This document shows, piece after piece, positions 39,891 through 50,956 of a stretch of 64,000 nucleotides of DNA. Each line of letters opens with the position of its first letter. Positions within the stretch are counted from its first letter, which is position 1. Source of the DNA: Lineus longissimus (taxonomy: Eukaryota > Nemertea > Pilidiophora > Heteronemertea > Lineidae); NCBI RefSeq assembly GCF_910592395.1, contig NC_088319.1, positions 4,028,001 through 4,092,000 on the forward strand. The letters run 5' to 3'. Position numbers and translations under genes: made by a program. Below the pieces are notes generated by a model. It was not told where the DNA came from. It saw nothing but the letters and a program-made list of their open reading frames with translations, and made no database searches.

Positions 39891-42437
39891 TCTGAACGAG
39901 TTCGCCTAGACATTTCATATTTGGTGTGCACGTGTATCGGGTGAATATCAAGGCCAAGTTCGATAATGGCTGATTTCGCACTCAAGATGGCCAACTGGCG
40001 TCCATTTTGTTGTAAAACTTGCAAATGCCTTGTGACCTCTCTTCATTCTGAACGAGTTCGCCTAGACATTTCATATTTGGTGTCCACGTGTATCGGGTGA
40101 ATATCAAGGCCAAGTTCGATAATGGCTGATTTCGCACTCAAGATGGCCGACTGGTGGCCGTTTTGTTGTAAAACTTCCAAATGCCTTGTGACCTCTCTAC
40201 ATTCTGAACGAGTTCGCCTAGACATTTCATATTTGGTGTCCACGTGTATCGGGTGAATATCAAGACCAAGTTCGATAATGGCTGATTTCGCACTCAAGAT
40301 GGCCGACTGGTGGCCATTTTGTTGTAAAACTTCCTAATCCCTTGTCACCTCTCTGCATTCTGAACGAGTTCGCCTAGACATTTCATATTCGGTGTCCACG
40401 TGTTTCGGGTGAATATCAAGACCAAGTTCGATAATGGCTGATTTCGCACTCAAGCTGGCCGACTGGTGACCATTTCGTTGTAAAACTTCCAAATCCCTTG
40501 TGACCTCTCTACATTCTGAACGAGTTCGCCTAGACATTTCCTATTTGGTGTCCACGTGTATCGGGTGAATATCAAGGCCAAGTTCGATGATGGCTGATTT
40601 CGCACTCAAGATGGCCAACTGTCTGTCATTTTGTTGTAAAACTTGCAAATGCCTTGTAACCTCTCTACATTCTGAACGAGTTCGCCTAGACATTTCATAT
40701 TTGGTGTCCACGTGTATCGGGTGAATATCAAGGCCAAGTTCGATGATGGCTGATTTCGCACTCAAGATGGCCAACTGTCGGTCATTTTGTTGTAAAACTT
40801 GCAATGCCTTGTGACCTCTCTACATTCTGAACGAGTTCGCCTAGACATTTCATATTTGGTGTCCACGTGTATTGGGTGAATATCAAGGCCAAGTTCGATA
40901 ATGGCTGATTTCACACTCAAGATGGCCGACTGGTGGCCATTTCGTTGTAAAACTTCCAAATGCCTTGTGACCTCTCTACATTCTGAACGAGTTCGCCTAG
41001 ACATTTCATATTTGGTGTGTACGTGTATCGGGTGAATATCAAGGCCAAGTTCGCTAATGGCTGATTTCGCACTCAAGATGGCCGACTGGCAGCCATTTTG
41101 TTGTAAAACTTCCAAATCCCTTGTGACATCTCTGCATTCTGAACGAGTTCGCCTAGACATTTCATATTTGGTGTGCACGTGTATCGGGTGAATATCAAGG
41201 CCAAGTTTGATAATGGCTAATTTCGCACTCAAGATGGCCAACTGGCGGCCATTTTGTTGTAAAACTTCCAAATCCCTTGTGACCTCTCTATAATCTGAAC
41301 GGGTTCGCCTAGACATTTCATGTTTGGTGTGCACATGTATCGGGTGAATATCAAGGCCAAGTTCGCTAATGGCTGATTTCGCACTCAAGATGGCCGACTG
41401 GCAGCCATTTTGTTGTAAAACTTCCAAATCCCTTGCGCCATCTCTGCATTCTGAACGAGTTCGCCTAGACACTTCATATTTAGTGTCCATGTGTATCGGG
41501 TGAATATCAAGTCCAAGTTCGATAATGGCTGATTTCGCACTCAAGCTGGCTGACTGGCGGCCATTTTGTTGTAAAACTTCCAAATCCCTTGTGACCTCTC
41601 TGCATTCTGAACGAGTTCACCTAGACATTTCGTATTTGGTGTCTACGTGTATCGGGTGAATATCAAGGCCAAGTTCGATAATGGCTGATTTCGCACTCAA
41701 GCTGGCCGACTAGCGGCCATTTTGTTGTAAAACTTCCAAATCCCTTGTGACCTCTCTACATTCTGAACGAATTCGCCTGGACAATTCACATTTGGTGTGC
41801 ACGTGTATCGGATGAATATCAAGGCCAAGTTTGATAATGGCTAATTTCGCACTCAAGATGGCCGACTGGCGGCCATTTTGTTGTAAAACTTCCAAATCCC
41901 TTGTGACCTCTCTATAATCTGAACAGGTTCGCCTAGACATTTCATATTTGGTGTGCACATGTATCGGGTGAATATCAAGGCCAAGTTCGATAATGGCTGA
42001 TTTCGCACTCAAGATGGCCGACTGGCGGCCATTTTGTTGTAAAACTTCCAAATCCCTTGTGACCTCTTTACATTCTGAACGAGTTCGCCTACACATTTCA
42101 TATTTGGTGTCCACGTGTATTGGGTTAATTTCAAGGCCAAGTTCGATAATGGCTGATTTCGCATTCAGGATGGCCAACTGTCGGCCATTTTGTTGTAAAA
42201 CTTGCAAATGCCTTGTGACCTCTCTACATTCTTAATGAGTTCGCCTGGACATTTCATATTTGGTGTGCATGTGTATCGGGTGAATATCAAGGCCAAGTTC
42301 GATAATGGCTGATTTCGCACTCAAGATGGCCGACTGGCAGCCATTTTGTTGTAAAACTTCCAAATCCCTTGTGACCTCTCTGCATTCTGAACGAGTTCGC
42401 CTAGACATTTCATATTTGGTGTCCACGTGTATCGGAT
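39875..42437 (-). repeat. 156-bp minisatellite array C, about 16 copies
   Basis: Unit (plus strand): CATTCTGAACGAGTTCGCCT ... CACGTGTATCGGGTGAATAT ... GGCTGATTTCGCACTCAAG ... TTTTGTTGTAAAACTT, 156 bp. As 156 is a multiple of three, minus-strand frames stay open over many units (52-residue repeats with IIELGLDIHPIHVDTKYEMS), up to 273 codons. Units differ by about 5-10 percent. The left end joins TATCCGCACTTTCGGAGAAAG duplicated and a GTCCGTCCGACCGTCTG stretch; the right end joins the endonuclease start of helicase copy B. Confidence 0.93.
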
Positions 42438-43107
42438 GAATACTTTGGGCATATTCAGAGTGATCAGATTGTTCCAGTTGAGAATTTGCTAATGCAATGA
42501 CAGGTGCTGTTGTGATAGTTTGATTTTGTTTAATCTCACTGAAATTATCATACACTGATGCAGCATCATTGAAGATAATGGTTAGTTGTTTTCCCTGATA
42601 GACAGGTGTGTAGCACAAAGAGAGTTTGCTTTTCTGTTTCATCAATCTCATGTATTTCATCACTTTGGATTATTGCGATATGGCATTTTCGTTGAGGTCA
42701 ACGATGTACAAGTCATCGATGGATCGGACTCGACTCATGGCGACATAATGTGAATGTTTCATTAAATTTGTTGGTGTTGTTTTAAGTACTTGGTCAGTGT
42801 TCATGTTAACCACAAGCTTTTTAAATGTGTGCGGAGTGTACAGTTCTCGCATTGCTGGGTTTCAAGGGAAATTGACTTCTCATGACGGTGTGATGCTGTC
42901 CCCATAGGAATTGACGTTTGATTGCGAATATTGGTGTCCATGATTTTTCGATGGGATCTGAGTACAGGGAGCGATTTGTTGCTCTTCTCTAGTGTCCAAT
43001 CTTTGCTTCTTCAAATTGAACCCATATAATGGAATGATTTTTTACAACGTCTTTAAATTCGATATATTTTACAATGCAGGATGAGCCATTGACAATGCCG
43101 TCTTCTA

Positions 43108-43969
43108 TTATACAAGTTATTATACGTTTCAAGTTCTTACTGCCCATTTCTCATCTCATATGCCCGAATCACAAAATTTGCAACTTCTTTGGCAAATTCG
43201 CCCTTGGTTAACATAATCTGGAGTCTCTCCTCATCGTCACTTGGTTCAACAATGTCAATTTTGCTATACAAATGTCTTCTACTGACAGCATACAAAGGGC
43301 ACACACAAAGAAAGTGGACCTCACTCTCAACGCCATCGTTACACACTGGACAAGTACGCCTTTCCACTGGTAGATTTCTATATCTTCCCAGTTCAATGTT
43401 TATCGGGAATGAACCATTTCTTAGACGCGTGTGGCCGATATTTCCGGCCAGTGGCCAAATTAGCAGGCATTCAGGCACCTGCAAGCACATAGAATTAAGG
43501 ATAAGCAAGGAATAATGTTATAGTAGAGTGATAAACTCAAGGAATGGCTTTTAATGACGGAATATATTTACAATTTACAGAACACGAATATGTACATACC
43601 TGCAAGCACATAGAATTAAGGATAAGCAAGGAATAATGTTATAGTAGAGTGATAAACTCAAGGAATGGCACTGGGCCACACCAAACATTCACTTAAATAG
43701 GTATAAGTATATATATTATGTAATGATTAAAGGTATTAAAGAGCATTAATGCTGCCATCTGGAATGGGCAGCACAACTATTAAAGACATTAACCCATTCT
43801 CCTACACGCGCAATGGCTGACCTCTCTCGTTTTGATAGTCTAGCTTTTACATATGGTTCTGCGCCAAACACACACAGTCTTCAGTGTTTTATACGTTCTT
43901 AGCTTAGGCATTTCATTCAGTTGTTTCTGCCAGTTATCAATATACTTTGTTAGCATGACTCTTTTATAT
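43108..43969 (-). mobile_element. Same LINE insertion in helicase copy B, split by a solo LTR
   Basis: Identical position and reading as 38976-39443, with TCTTCTA at 43101-43107 and a one-base variant (TCTTTTA) on the right. The insertion predates the duplication that made copies B and C. It is interrupted at 43430-43806. Confidence 0.85.
43430..43806. mobile_element. Solo LTR, 377 bp, CGCG target duplication
   Basis: Starts TGTGGCCG and ends CCTACA, with CGCG at 43426-43429 and 43807-43810; copy C has the empty site. It contains a direct repeat of about 72 bp (ACCTGCAAGCACATAGAATT...) at 43477 and 43598. No internal genes, so it is a solo LTR of an unidentified LTR retrotransposon. Confidence 0.85.
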
Positions 43970-44384
43970 CAGAGTTAATTGTTGTTGAATATGTTAAAGA
44001 GACAGCGATGTTGAGTGTCCTTTGGAGATTTGCCGAGGCTTTATATGTGTCTATTGTTTTTAGAATGTCGTATATCTTTTGTTTTTGTTTTTCAGAAACA
44101 TTTGTTATGAGAACATCATGTGCATCTGTTGTTACTTTCATGGTGGTTGCTTTTCGTAAATGTTACTGTTGTGTGTATCAACCAATCTATTAAGCAAGAA
44201 TATGTGAGGTACATCTTCAGGATAATTTGTATCATTTGTGGTGATCATGCTTGTTTTCAATTGAGACAAGTCATTATATCCGCACTTTCGGAGAAAGTAT
44301 CCGCACTTTCGGAGAAAGTTCGGATATATTGTTTTTATCAGGATTGTCCGTCCGACCGTCTGGCCGTCGGTCCGTCTGTATGTC

Positions 44385-45242
44385 ACACTCTTGTGACCTC
44401 TACATTCTGAACGAGTTCGCCTAGACATTTCATATTTGGTGTGCATGTGTATCGGGTGAATATCAAGGCCAAGTTCGATAATGGCTGATTTCGCACTCAA
44501 GATGGCCAACTGTTGTCCATTTTGTTGTAAAACTTGCAAATGCCTTGTGACCTCTCTACATTCTGAACGAGTTCGCCTAGACATTTCATATTTGGTGTTC
44601 ACGTGTATCGGGTGATTATCAAGGCCAAGTTCGATAATGGCTGATTTCGCACTCAAGATGGCCGACTGGTGGCCGTTTTGTTGTAAAACTTGCAAATGCC
44701 TTGTGACCTCTCTACATTCTGAACGAGTTCGCCTAGACATTTCATATTTGGTGTCCACGTGTATCGGGTGAATATCAAGACCAAGTTCGATAACGGCTGA
44801 TTTCGCACTCAAGCTGGCCGACTGGCGTCCATTTTGTTGTAAAACTTCCAAATCCCTTGTGACCTCTCTGCATTCTGAACGAGTTCGCCTAGACATTTCA
44901 TATTTGGTGTCCACGTGTATCGGGTGAATATCAAGGCCAAGTTCGATAATGGCTGATTTCGCACTCAAGATGGCCGACTGGTGACCATTTTTTTGTAAAA
45001 CTTCCAAATCCCTTGTGACCTCTCTGCATTCTGAACGAGTTCGCCTAGACATTTCATATTTGGTGTCCACGTGTATCGGGTGAATATCAAGGCCAAGTTC
45101 GATAATGGCTGATTTCGCACTCAAGATGGCCGACTGGCAGCCATTTTGTTGTAAAACTTGCAAATGCCTTGTGATCCCTCTACATTCTGAACAAGTTCGC
45201 CTAGACATTTCATATTTGGTGTCCACGTGTATCGGGTGAATA
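44385..45242 (-). repeat. 156-bp minisatellite array B, about 5.5 copies
   Basis: Same unit as array C. On the minus strand it is in frame with the end of helicase copy A, giving a 441-codon open frame (44138-45463) that starts in Helitron sequence (LCYTPVYQGKQ) and runs through the array. Confidence 0.92.
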
Positions 45243-45244
45243 TT

Positions 45245-46240
45245 TAGGGCATATTCAGAGTGATCAGAATGTTCCAGTTGAGAATTTGCTAATGCAATGA
45301 CAGATGCTGTTGTGATAGTTTGATTTTGTTTAATCTCACTGAAATTATCATACACTGATGCAGCATCATTGAAGACAATGGTGAGTTGTTTTCCTTGATA
45401 GACAGGTGTGTAGCACAAAGAGAGTTTGCTTTTCTGTTTCATCAATCTCATGTACTTCATCACTTTGGATTATTGCGATATGGCATTTTCGTTGTGGTCA
45501 ACGATGTACAAGTCATCGATGGATCGGACTCGACTCATGGCGACATAATGTGAATGTTTCATTAAATTTGTTGGTGTTGTTTTAAGTACTTGGTCAGTGT
45601 TCATGTTAACCACAAGCTTTTTAAATGTGCCACCTTGTGCGGAGTGTACAGTTCTCGCATTGCTGGGTTTCAAGGGAAATTGACTTCTCATGACGGTGTG
45701 ATGCTGTCCCCATAGGAATTGACGTTTGATTGCGAATATTGATGTCCATGATTTGTCGATGGGATCTGAGTACAGGGAGCGATTTGTTGCTCTTCTCTGT
45801 TACAGTCCAATCTTTGCTTCTTCAAATTGAACCCAAATAATAGAAGGATTTTTTACAACGTCTTTAAATTCGATATATTTGACATTGCAGGATGAGCCAT
45901 TGACAATGCCGTCTTCTATATCAGAGTTAATTGTTGTCGAATATGTTAAAGAGACAGCGATGTTGAGTGTCCTTTGGAGATTTGCCGAGGCTTTATATAT
46001 GTCTATTGTTTTTAGGATGTCGTATATCTTTTGTTTTTGTTTTTCAGAAACATTTGTTATGAGAACATCATGTGCATCGATTGTTACTTTCGTGGTGGTT
46101 GTTTTTTCGTAAATGTTACTGTTCTGTGTATCAACCAATCTATTAAGCAAGAATATGTGAGGTACATCTTCAGGATAATTTGTATCATTTGGGGTGATCA
46201 TGTGTGTTTTCAATTGAGTCAAGTCATTATATCCGCACTT
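45245..46240 (-). pseudogene. Helitron helicase, middle and C-terminal part, copy A (least damaged)
   Basis: Middle part: LTQLKTHMITPNDTNYPEDV, NIAVSLTYSTTINSDIEDG, IVNGSSCNVKYIEFK and IWVQFEEAKIGL (45800-46230). A shift separates it from the C-terminal part FPLKPSNARTVHSAQGGTFK and HYVAMSRVRSIDDLYIVD (45470-45691), where the helicase motif V-like HSAQG is still intact, unlike in copies B and C. It has the empty LINE target site, so it represents the original state. It joins array B after HSDHSEYA. Confidence 0.78.
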
Positions 46241-46344
46241 TCGGAGAAAATATCCGCACTTTCGGAGAAAGTTTGGATATATTGTTTTTATCAGGATTGT
46301 CCGTCCGACCGTCTGGCCATCCGTCCGTCTGTATGTCACACTCT

Positions 46345-47150
46345 TGTGACCTCTCTACATTCTAAACGAGTTCGCCTAGACATTTCATATTTGGTGTGCA
46401 CGTGTATCGGGTGAATATCAAGGCCAAGTTCGAAAATGGCTGATTTCGCACTCAAGATGGCCAACTGTCGGCCATTTTGTTGTAAAACTTGCAAATGCCT
46501 CGTGACCTCTCTACATTCTGAACGAGTTCGTCTAGACATTTCATATTTGGTGTCCACGTGTATCGGGTGAATATCGAGGCCAAGTTCGATAATGGCTGAT
46601 TGCGCACTCAAGATGGCTGACTGACAGCCATTTTGTTGTAAAGCTTCCAAATCCCTTGTGACCTCTCTGCATCCTGAATGAGTTCGCCTAGACATTTCAT
46701 ATTTGGTGTCCACGTGTATCAGGTGAATATCAAGGTCAAGTTCGATAATGGCTGATTTCGCACTCAAGATGGCCGACTGGCATCCATTTTGTTGTAAAAC
46801 TTCCAAATACCTGTCTACATTCTGAACGAGTTCGCCTAGACATTTCATATTTGGTGTCCACGTTGTATAGTACCCCCAGGTATATGGCACGGCTTTACCC
46901 GCCGGCCATGAGGGAATTCCTTTATGGCCCAGTGGTTGGCGTGTGGGCCCCAGAGTGGAAGTTAAGCAACGTTAAGCAACGTTAAGCGCAGTCAACCTTC
47001 GGATCGGTGACCGGCGCGTACAATACACACGTGTATCGGGTGAATATCAAGGTCAAGTTTGATAACGGCTGATTTTGCATTCAAGATGGCCGACTGGCGG
47101 CCTTTTTGTTGTAAAACTTGGAAATATCTTGTGACCTCTCTACATAGACG
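46345..47150 (-). repeat. 156-bp minisatellite array A, about four copies, with a 5S-like insertion
   Basis: About 3.3 units at 46345-46862 and a further partial unit at 47027-47150, separated by the 5S-related sequence. The array lies between the N-terminal and the middle part of the helicase. Confidence 0.88.
46863..47026 (+). repeat. 5S-rRNA-related SINE-like insertion
   Basis: Contains GAAGTTAAGCAACGT (with a ten-base duplication) and GGATCGGTGACCG, matching the conserved internal promoter part of animal 5S rRNA; the intervening part is diverged. A tRNA A-box-like TGGCCCAGTGGTTGGCG lies upstream. It is inserted within the 156-bp array. A 5S-derived SINE or a 5S pseudogene are both possible. 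Confidence 0.5.
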
Positions 47151-47222
47151 AAGACATTTCTCGCTATAGAAATAGACTACCCAAAATAATAATAAAAGCC
47201 ACTCCAATCATCACCGGTGCCT

Positions 47223-48040
47223 CTAGTCTTGCGTTTGTTTTCCACTTCTCAGTCTATTCAAGATGTTTGCAAATGTCATGTTGCCTTGCTGCCTCATTAT
47301 CTGATTGAGTTCGTACACAACAAAGTGTTCTTGCCAAAAATTACCTGCCAAGTAGGCTTTTGGTGCATTTGAATCTTCAAACACATAACTGTCAAAACAT
47401 GGTTGCAGTTGATACATATCACCAATGGCAAGAACATGTATTCCTCCAAATAGCTTCTTGTTGTCTAAAATGTCCGTTAGCCTCTGATGAATGAAGGAGA
47501 ACATACCACAACCAACCATAGGTATCTTGTCAATGATAAGGACTTTTAAGTGCCTATATTTGGTTCGTAGTGTATTTCGTTTTTCTTGTACAAGGGGTAT
47601 GTGGTCTGCTTTGAAATTCTTTTTGAATGGAATTCTAAAGGCTGAGTGTATTGTAGAGCCTTCGACAACATATGCTGCATATCCACTGGGGCTATTATTT
47701 GAATGCGCATATCCTCTGGATTCTGACCTTCTTCGGAACATAAGTGTCACAGCATAAATTGATATAAAACTTTAACTACTTGTGATTTACCGACTCCTGC
47801 CCCACCTGTTAGGAATGTACATAGTTGATCATCACTGGTCTTCAATCTTTGTACGTTATGTGTGAAAAAGTCTCTTTGCTTATGGTTCAAAGTCCTCAGC
47901 AAATCTTTGTATTGATCATCTGGCAATCTTTTTCCAATCAATTCAACTTCTTGAGCTGGTGGACGAACTGAAATACCGAGGTCTTGGCCAATGTCATAGG
48001 TCTTTGACGATCTGAACACTCTGGGTCGAAGAACAAGCAT
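47223..48040 (-). pseudogene. Helitron helicase, N-terminal part (Walker A and B)
   Basis: Pif1-type helicase start: LNHKQRDFF, then LTGGAGVGKSQVVKVLYQ (Walker A, about 47800), a shift near 47748 and another near 47700, GSTIHSAFRIPF, VLIIDKIPMVG (Walker B; Lys where the catalytic Glu is expected), LAIGDMYQLQP and ELNQIMRQQGNMTFANIL. The frame stops after RSGKQTQD, where the 156-bp array block begins; the remaining helicase continues at 46230. Decayed. Confidence 0.85.
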
Positions 48041-48470
48041 TCATTACTTTGAACAGTGTCCTCAATTTCATCCTGCTCCATGATATCACCTTCTTCAGCT
48101 TGGGCAAAAGCCTCTTGTAACTCGTCAATGTTATTTTCATATTGTCTCCGCTTGGCTTCAATACTTGTACTTGTGTAACAATTACGGGTATTACTAACCT
48201 CTAGCGTTTCCCAGGTGTATAATTTACCAGTTGCTGGCGTCTGAGGTCCGGGAATCTGGCCAAAGGCACTGAATAGCGTAACTTGTACGGAGTGTTTCGA
48301 AGCGGGTCTGTATGGGTTTCGTGGTCGTCGTGTTCTCCCGAGGCCGGCCGAAGTCTTTGGTAGTTGCGTCATTGACAATGTAGATGGCAGCAGCTGCTTG
48401 CTGCGGATTGTTACATTCCTCCCTGTTGTGTTTTTTTGTTCGTTCCTTTCCCACTAACTAAACTAAAGAG
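48041..48470 (-). pseudogene. Linker between Rep and helicase of the Helitron
   Basis: Open stretch 47938-48378 with EAKRRQYENNIDELQEAFAQ and an acidic segment, of the kind seen between Rep and helicase of RepHel proteins. The outer part (48200-48450) does not match anything I recognise. Confidence 0.4.
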
Positions 48471-48549
48471 AAAATCGCAAGCCCGCGATGGCCAATTCTT
48501 TGGTTTTGTAATGCCACCCATATTGACAAAGTAGGAAGACCATGAAAAG

Positions 48550-49025
48550 TTAGATCCGGTAAAGCCGGCGGGTGTTCAGAATGGACTGCTGCAGAATGAG
48601 GGGCTCCGGTTTCTTGAGTAACACCGTTAACTTTGCCAGCACCAACTCCAAAGATGCCCAAGGGGTGGTTCCATAGGAAGGCAGGTATGGAGCGTCCGAC
48701 TCAAGGACGAGGCGGTCTGCAGGAATTTCTGTGGCCACTTTTTGGAGCTCCTGGTTTCTGCATATTAAAGATGACACTCCAAAATACACATTGGGGCCAC
48801 ACTCATGCCAACGTTCAAATATGACCTGGGACCCCGTGAAGCAGTGGAGGTAGATCTTCCTCGCTGCCAAGCCCATCTTGAGGAGCAAGTCCATACTTGA
48901 AGGGAGGCGTACTCATCCCCTTCGCCTCTACAATGAAGCACCAATGCTTTATTGTGTTCTTCTATCAGTGGCAATATCGACTCTAAGTAAGCCAACTGTC
49001 GTTGGCAACGGAGGTTGTCATCCAT
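48550..49025 (-). pseudogene. TatD-like DNase fragment inside the Helitron
   Basis: Two open stretches, 48765-49025 and 48550-48894, together cover the second half of a TatD-type metal-dependent DNase: RQLAYLESILPLIEEHNKAL, VLHCRGEGDEYAS, then after a shift near 48890 KIYLHCFTGS, FGVSSLICRN and IPADRLVLESDAPYLP. The HCRG, HCFTG and ESDAPYL motifs carry the metal ligands of the family. It lies exactly between Rep and helicase in the same orientation. Gene-fragment capture is well known for Helitrons. The frameshift and missing N-terminal half mean it is not functional. Confidence 0.8.
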
Positions 49026-49099
49026 GGGTGTAAGTAATATTCTCTCCCTTAAAAATATGCTTCAGAATTGTTGTTTTTACTGAATTTCACATATCTAAT

Positions 49100-50655
49100 G
49101 ACCTTTGGTTTATTTCTTTTCGTTATTTTGATACCACTCTTTGTGATGTAGGATTTTTCAACACTATAAAGTCATGGTCCTCATCTCTATTGCGTGCATG
49201 TTTGGGAGTTGTTTGGTCGTCAAGGTCGCTGGAATCATCAGAGGGGTAATCGTCTAAGTTGTCTTGAAAGAGATCATCATCTTCTTGAGTTTTTGGATAT
49301 GTAATTGTGAAGCAAGCCACATTGCTAGGCAATACTGTCTAAGACAAAATGGTCTTTTAGCAGAGAGGCCAATGTTCCCTAGTGTTTGCACATCGGTTGA
49401 GTTTGGTGATAATTTCTCTAATTTTTCCCGGTCTTTTGATACAAAGGGGCATTCTTCGGGTATATTGGTATTTATGAAGACCACATCTCGTGAACAGCGT
49501 GTCATTGGCATTTGTAACACACAAGATATGCTGCTTCTTGTGCTCCCGTTTCAACAGAATTGAGAAATTTGTTTCCCATGTGGCGAACAGCTTCTCTGAG
49601 TTCCATCTTATCTGCCTTTGCTTCTTTAGATGCGGTGTCTTGAAGAGCACTCATTCCTTTTTGGGATTTACAGGTGTAGGCAATGATGTAGACTGCTACA
49701 GCATATCCATCGAGAATGAATTGAATGTCATGGTTAGCTTGCCAGGCACCAAGTAAGTGTTTCATGTATGGATTGATACGGATTTCTGAAGGGTCTCTTT
49801 TTAGAAATACCTTTGGACACTTCAAGGATGACTGGATGCTTTTCATGTACTCATCTTCAGACATTTCTAACCCTTCAAGAAATTCGTCAAACGTGAGAAG
49901 AACATCTTTTCGATCACCCATTTCATTCAATGTTTCATTGATTTTTGTGAAATTCGCCTTGTACTTTTTCAAAAGTTCTCCATCGATATCTCGATCAAGT
50001 GGTTCCAAAATTCTGGTCCTTCGCATCGGTGGCATCGGATATCCAAACCTGCACACTGGGTGTTTACCTTTTCTGCATGTCTTTGAATGTTTGTGATATT
50101 GTAATGCAAGGAATGGCTTGTCTGATTCACTGACATTCGCTGATACACTAATTACAGAATCAATGTAGCTTACAACTTCCTCTTCAGAGGCTGTTGCATA
50201 GGTTGGAGCACCTTCTATCCATAGAGCCATATGCACATGAGGAGAACCGCGATTTTGAAACTCTACTCTATAAAAGCTGTCCCTAATTTCACCACCGAGT
50301 GGGTAATGTGGACCTTTTAAAGCAATTTTCATGAACTGCTGAAATCTATGATCGAAATATCTTGCACAGGTGACAGGGTCAGCAGTAAGTAGTCGACTTC
50401 TTGTTTGCCAGTTGAACTGTTCTATTTGCTCATCAGTATATTCTACCTTGTCAATCAATTTGCCGAGTGTCTTCAGTAGTGGTGACCATCTAGTATCAGC
50501 AGCTGATAGAGACATGAATAGAGTTGGTATTCCGAGTTGTCGTATCATTGCAAAAACTTCTTTCTTCTTGTTTTCGAGGTACAGTGGTGAATTTCGTATG
50601 GTTCTGAATAAATAATAGCCTTCATCCAAACAAACCATATTATCTCGTACTGAGT
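49100..50655 (-). pseudogene. Helitron Rep (HUH endonuclease) domain
   Basis: The main open frame is 49502-50674; its first seven residues come from the inserted LTR, so native Helitron sequence starts at about 50655. It shows LFMSLSAADTRW, DPVTCARYF, the HUH motif GSPHVHMALW (residues 146-148), CRFGYPMPP and the two-tyrosine motif AVYIIAYTCK, which nicks and rejoins DNA in rolling-circle transposition. A shift near 49510 leads into the continuation LQMPMTRCSRDVVFINTNIP and LPSNVACFTITYPK (49123-49520), then KPKVIRYVKF (about 49085). The N-terminal part is missing, cut by the LTR element. Hence inactive. Confidence 0.9.
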
Positions 50656-50726
50656 TGTTGACGACAACTTTCATGTGTCATAAGTCTCAACTTTATTATA
50701 TTTGGTAAACTGCAAATTAAAGAATA

Positions 50727-50916
50727 TGTGACTCGTCACACCAAAACCAGGCGCATGTCGCACAGAAGATGAGCCTAAATGACACCAGAAGATAATGGGA
50801 GAAATTGATGTGCTCATATTTCACAAAAGGCAGACAATAGAGAAATGAACAAACAGTCCGTCTCAACCTGCCAAGCTCAGAGCGACATGCGCCTGGTTTT
50901 GCTGTGACGGATCACA
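50727..50916 (-). mobile_element. 190-bp mariner-type MITE, copy 2
   Basis: Same element as 33127-33316 in opposite orientation, equal length, flanked by TA (50725-50726 and 50917-50918). TIRs start TGTGACTCGTCACACCAAAA and TGTGATCCGTCACAGCAAAA. Confidence 0.85.
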
Positions 50917-50956
50917 TATATATAATTATATAGTCAGTACAATTTTACATGTAGGA

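Larger units (their letters stand above)
42440..44275 (-). pseudogene. Helitron helicase, middle and C-terminal part, copy B
   Basis: Same content as copies A and C: helicase middle (43960-44275), LINE fragment with a further LTR inside, IWVQ-like stretch, HYVAMSRVRSIDDLYIVD (about 42680-42750) and the start of the endonuclease linker (LCYTPVYQGKQLTIIFND), which breaks off into the 156-bp array after HSDHSEYA. It shares the 8-bp deletion and the LINE with copy C. Confidence 0.75.

Noticed and set aside
39563-39895. Plus-strand ORFs over the helicase copies (also 44120-44410 and 46031-46414)
   Set aside because: They are the opposite-strand reading of Helitron helicase sequence and repeat together with it; no independent domain.
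39875-42437. Regular repeats that might suggest a CRISPR array
   Set aside because: Units are 156 bp head-to-tail without distinct spacers, in an animal genome; it is a minisatellite.
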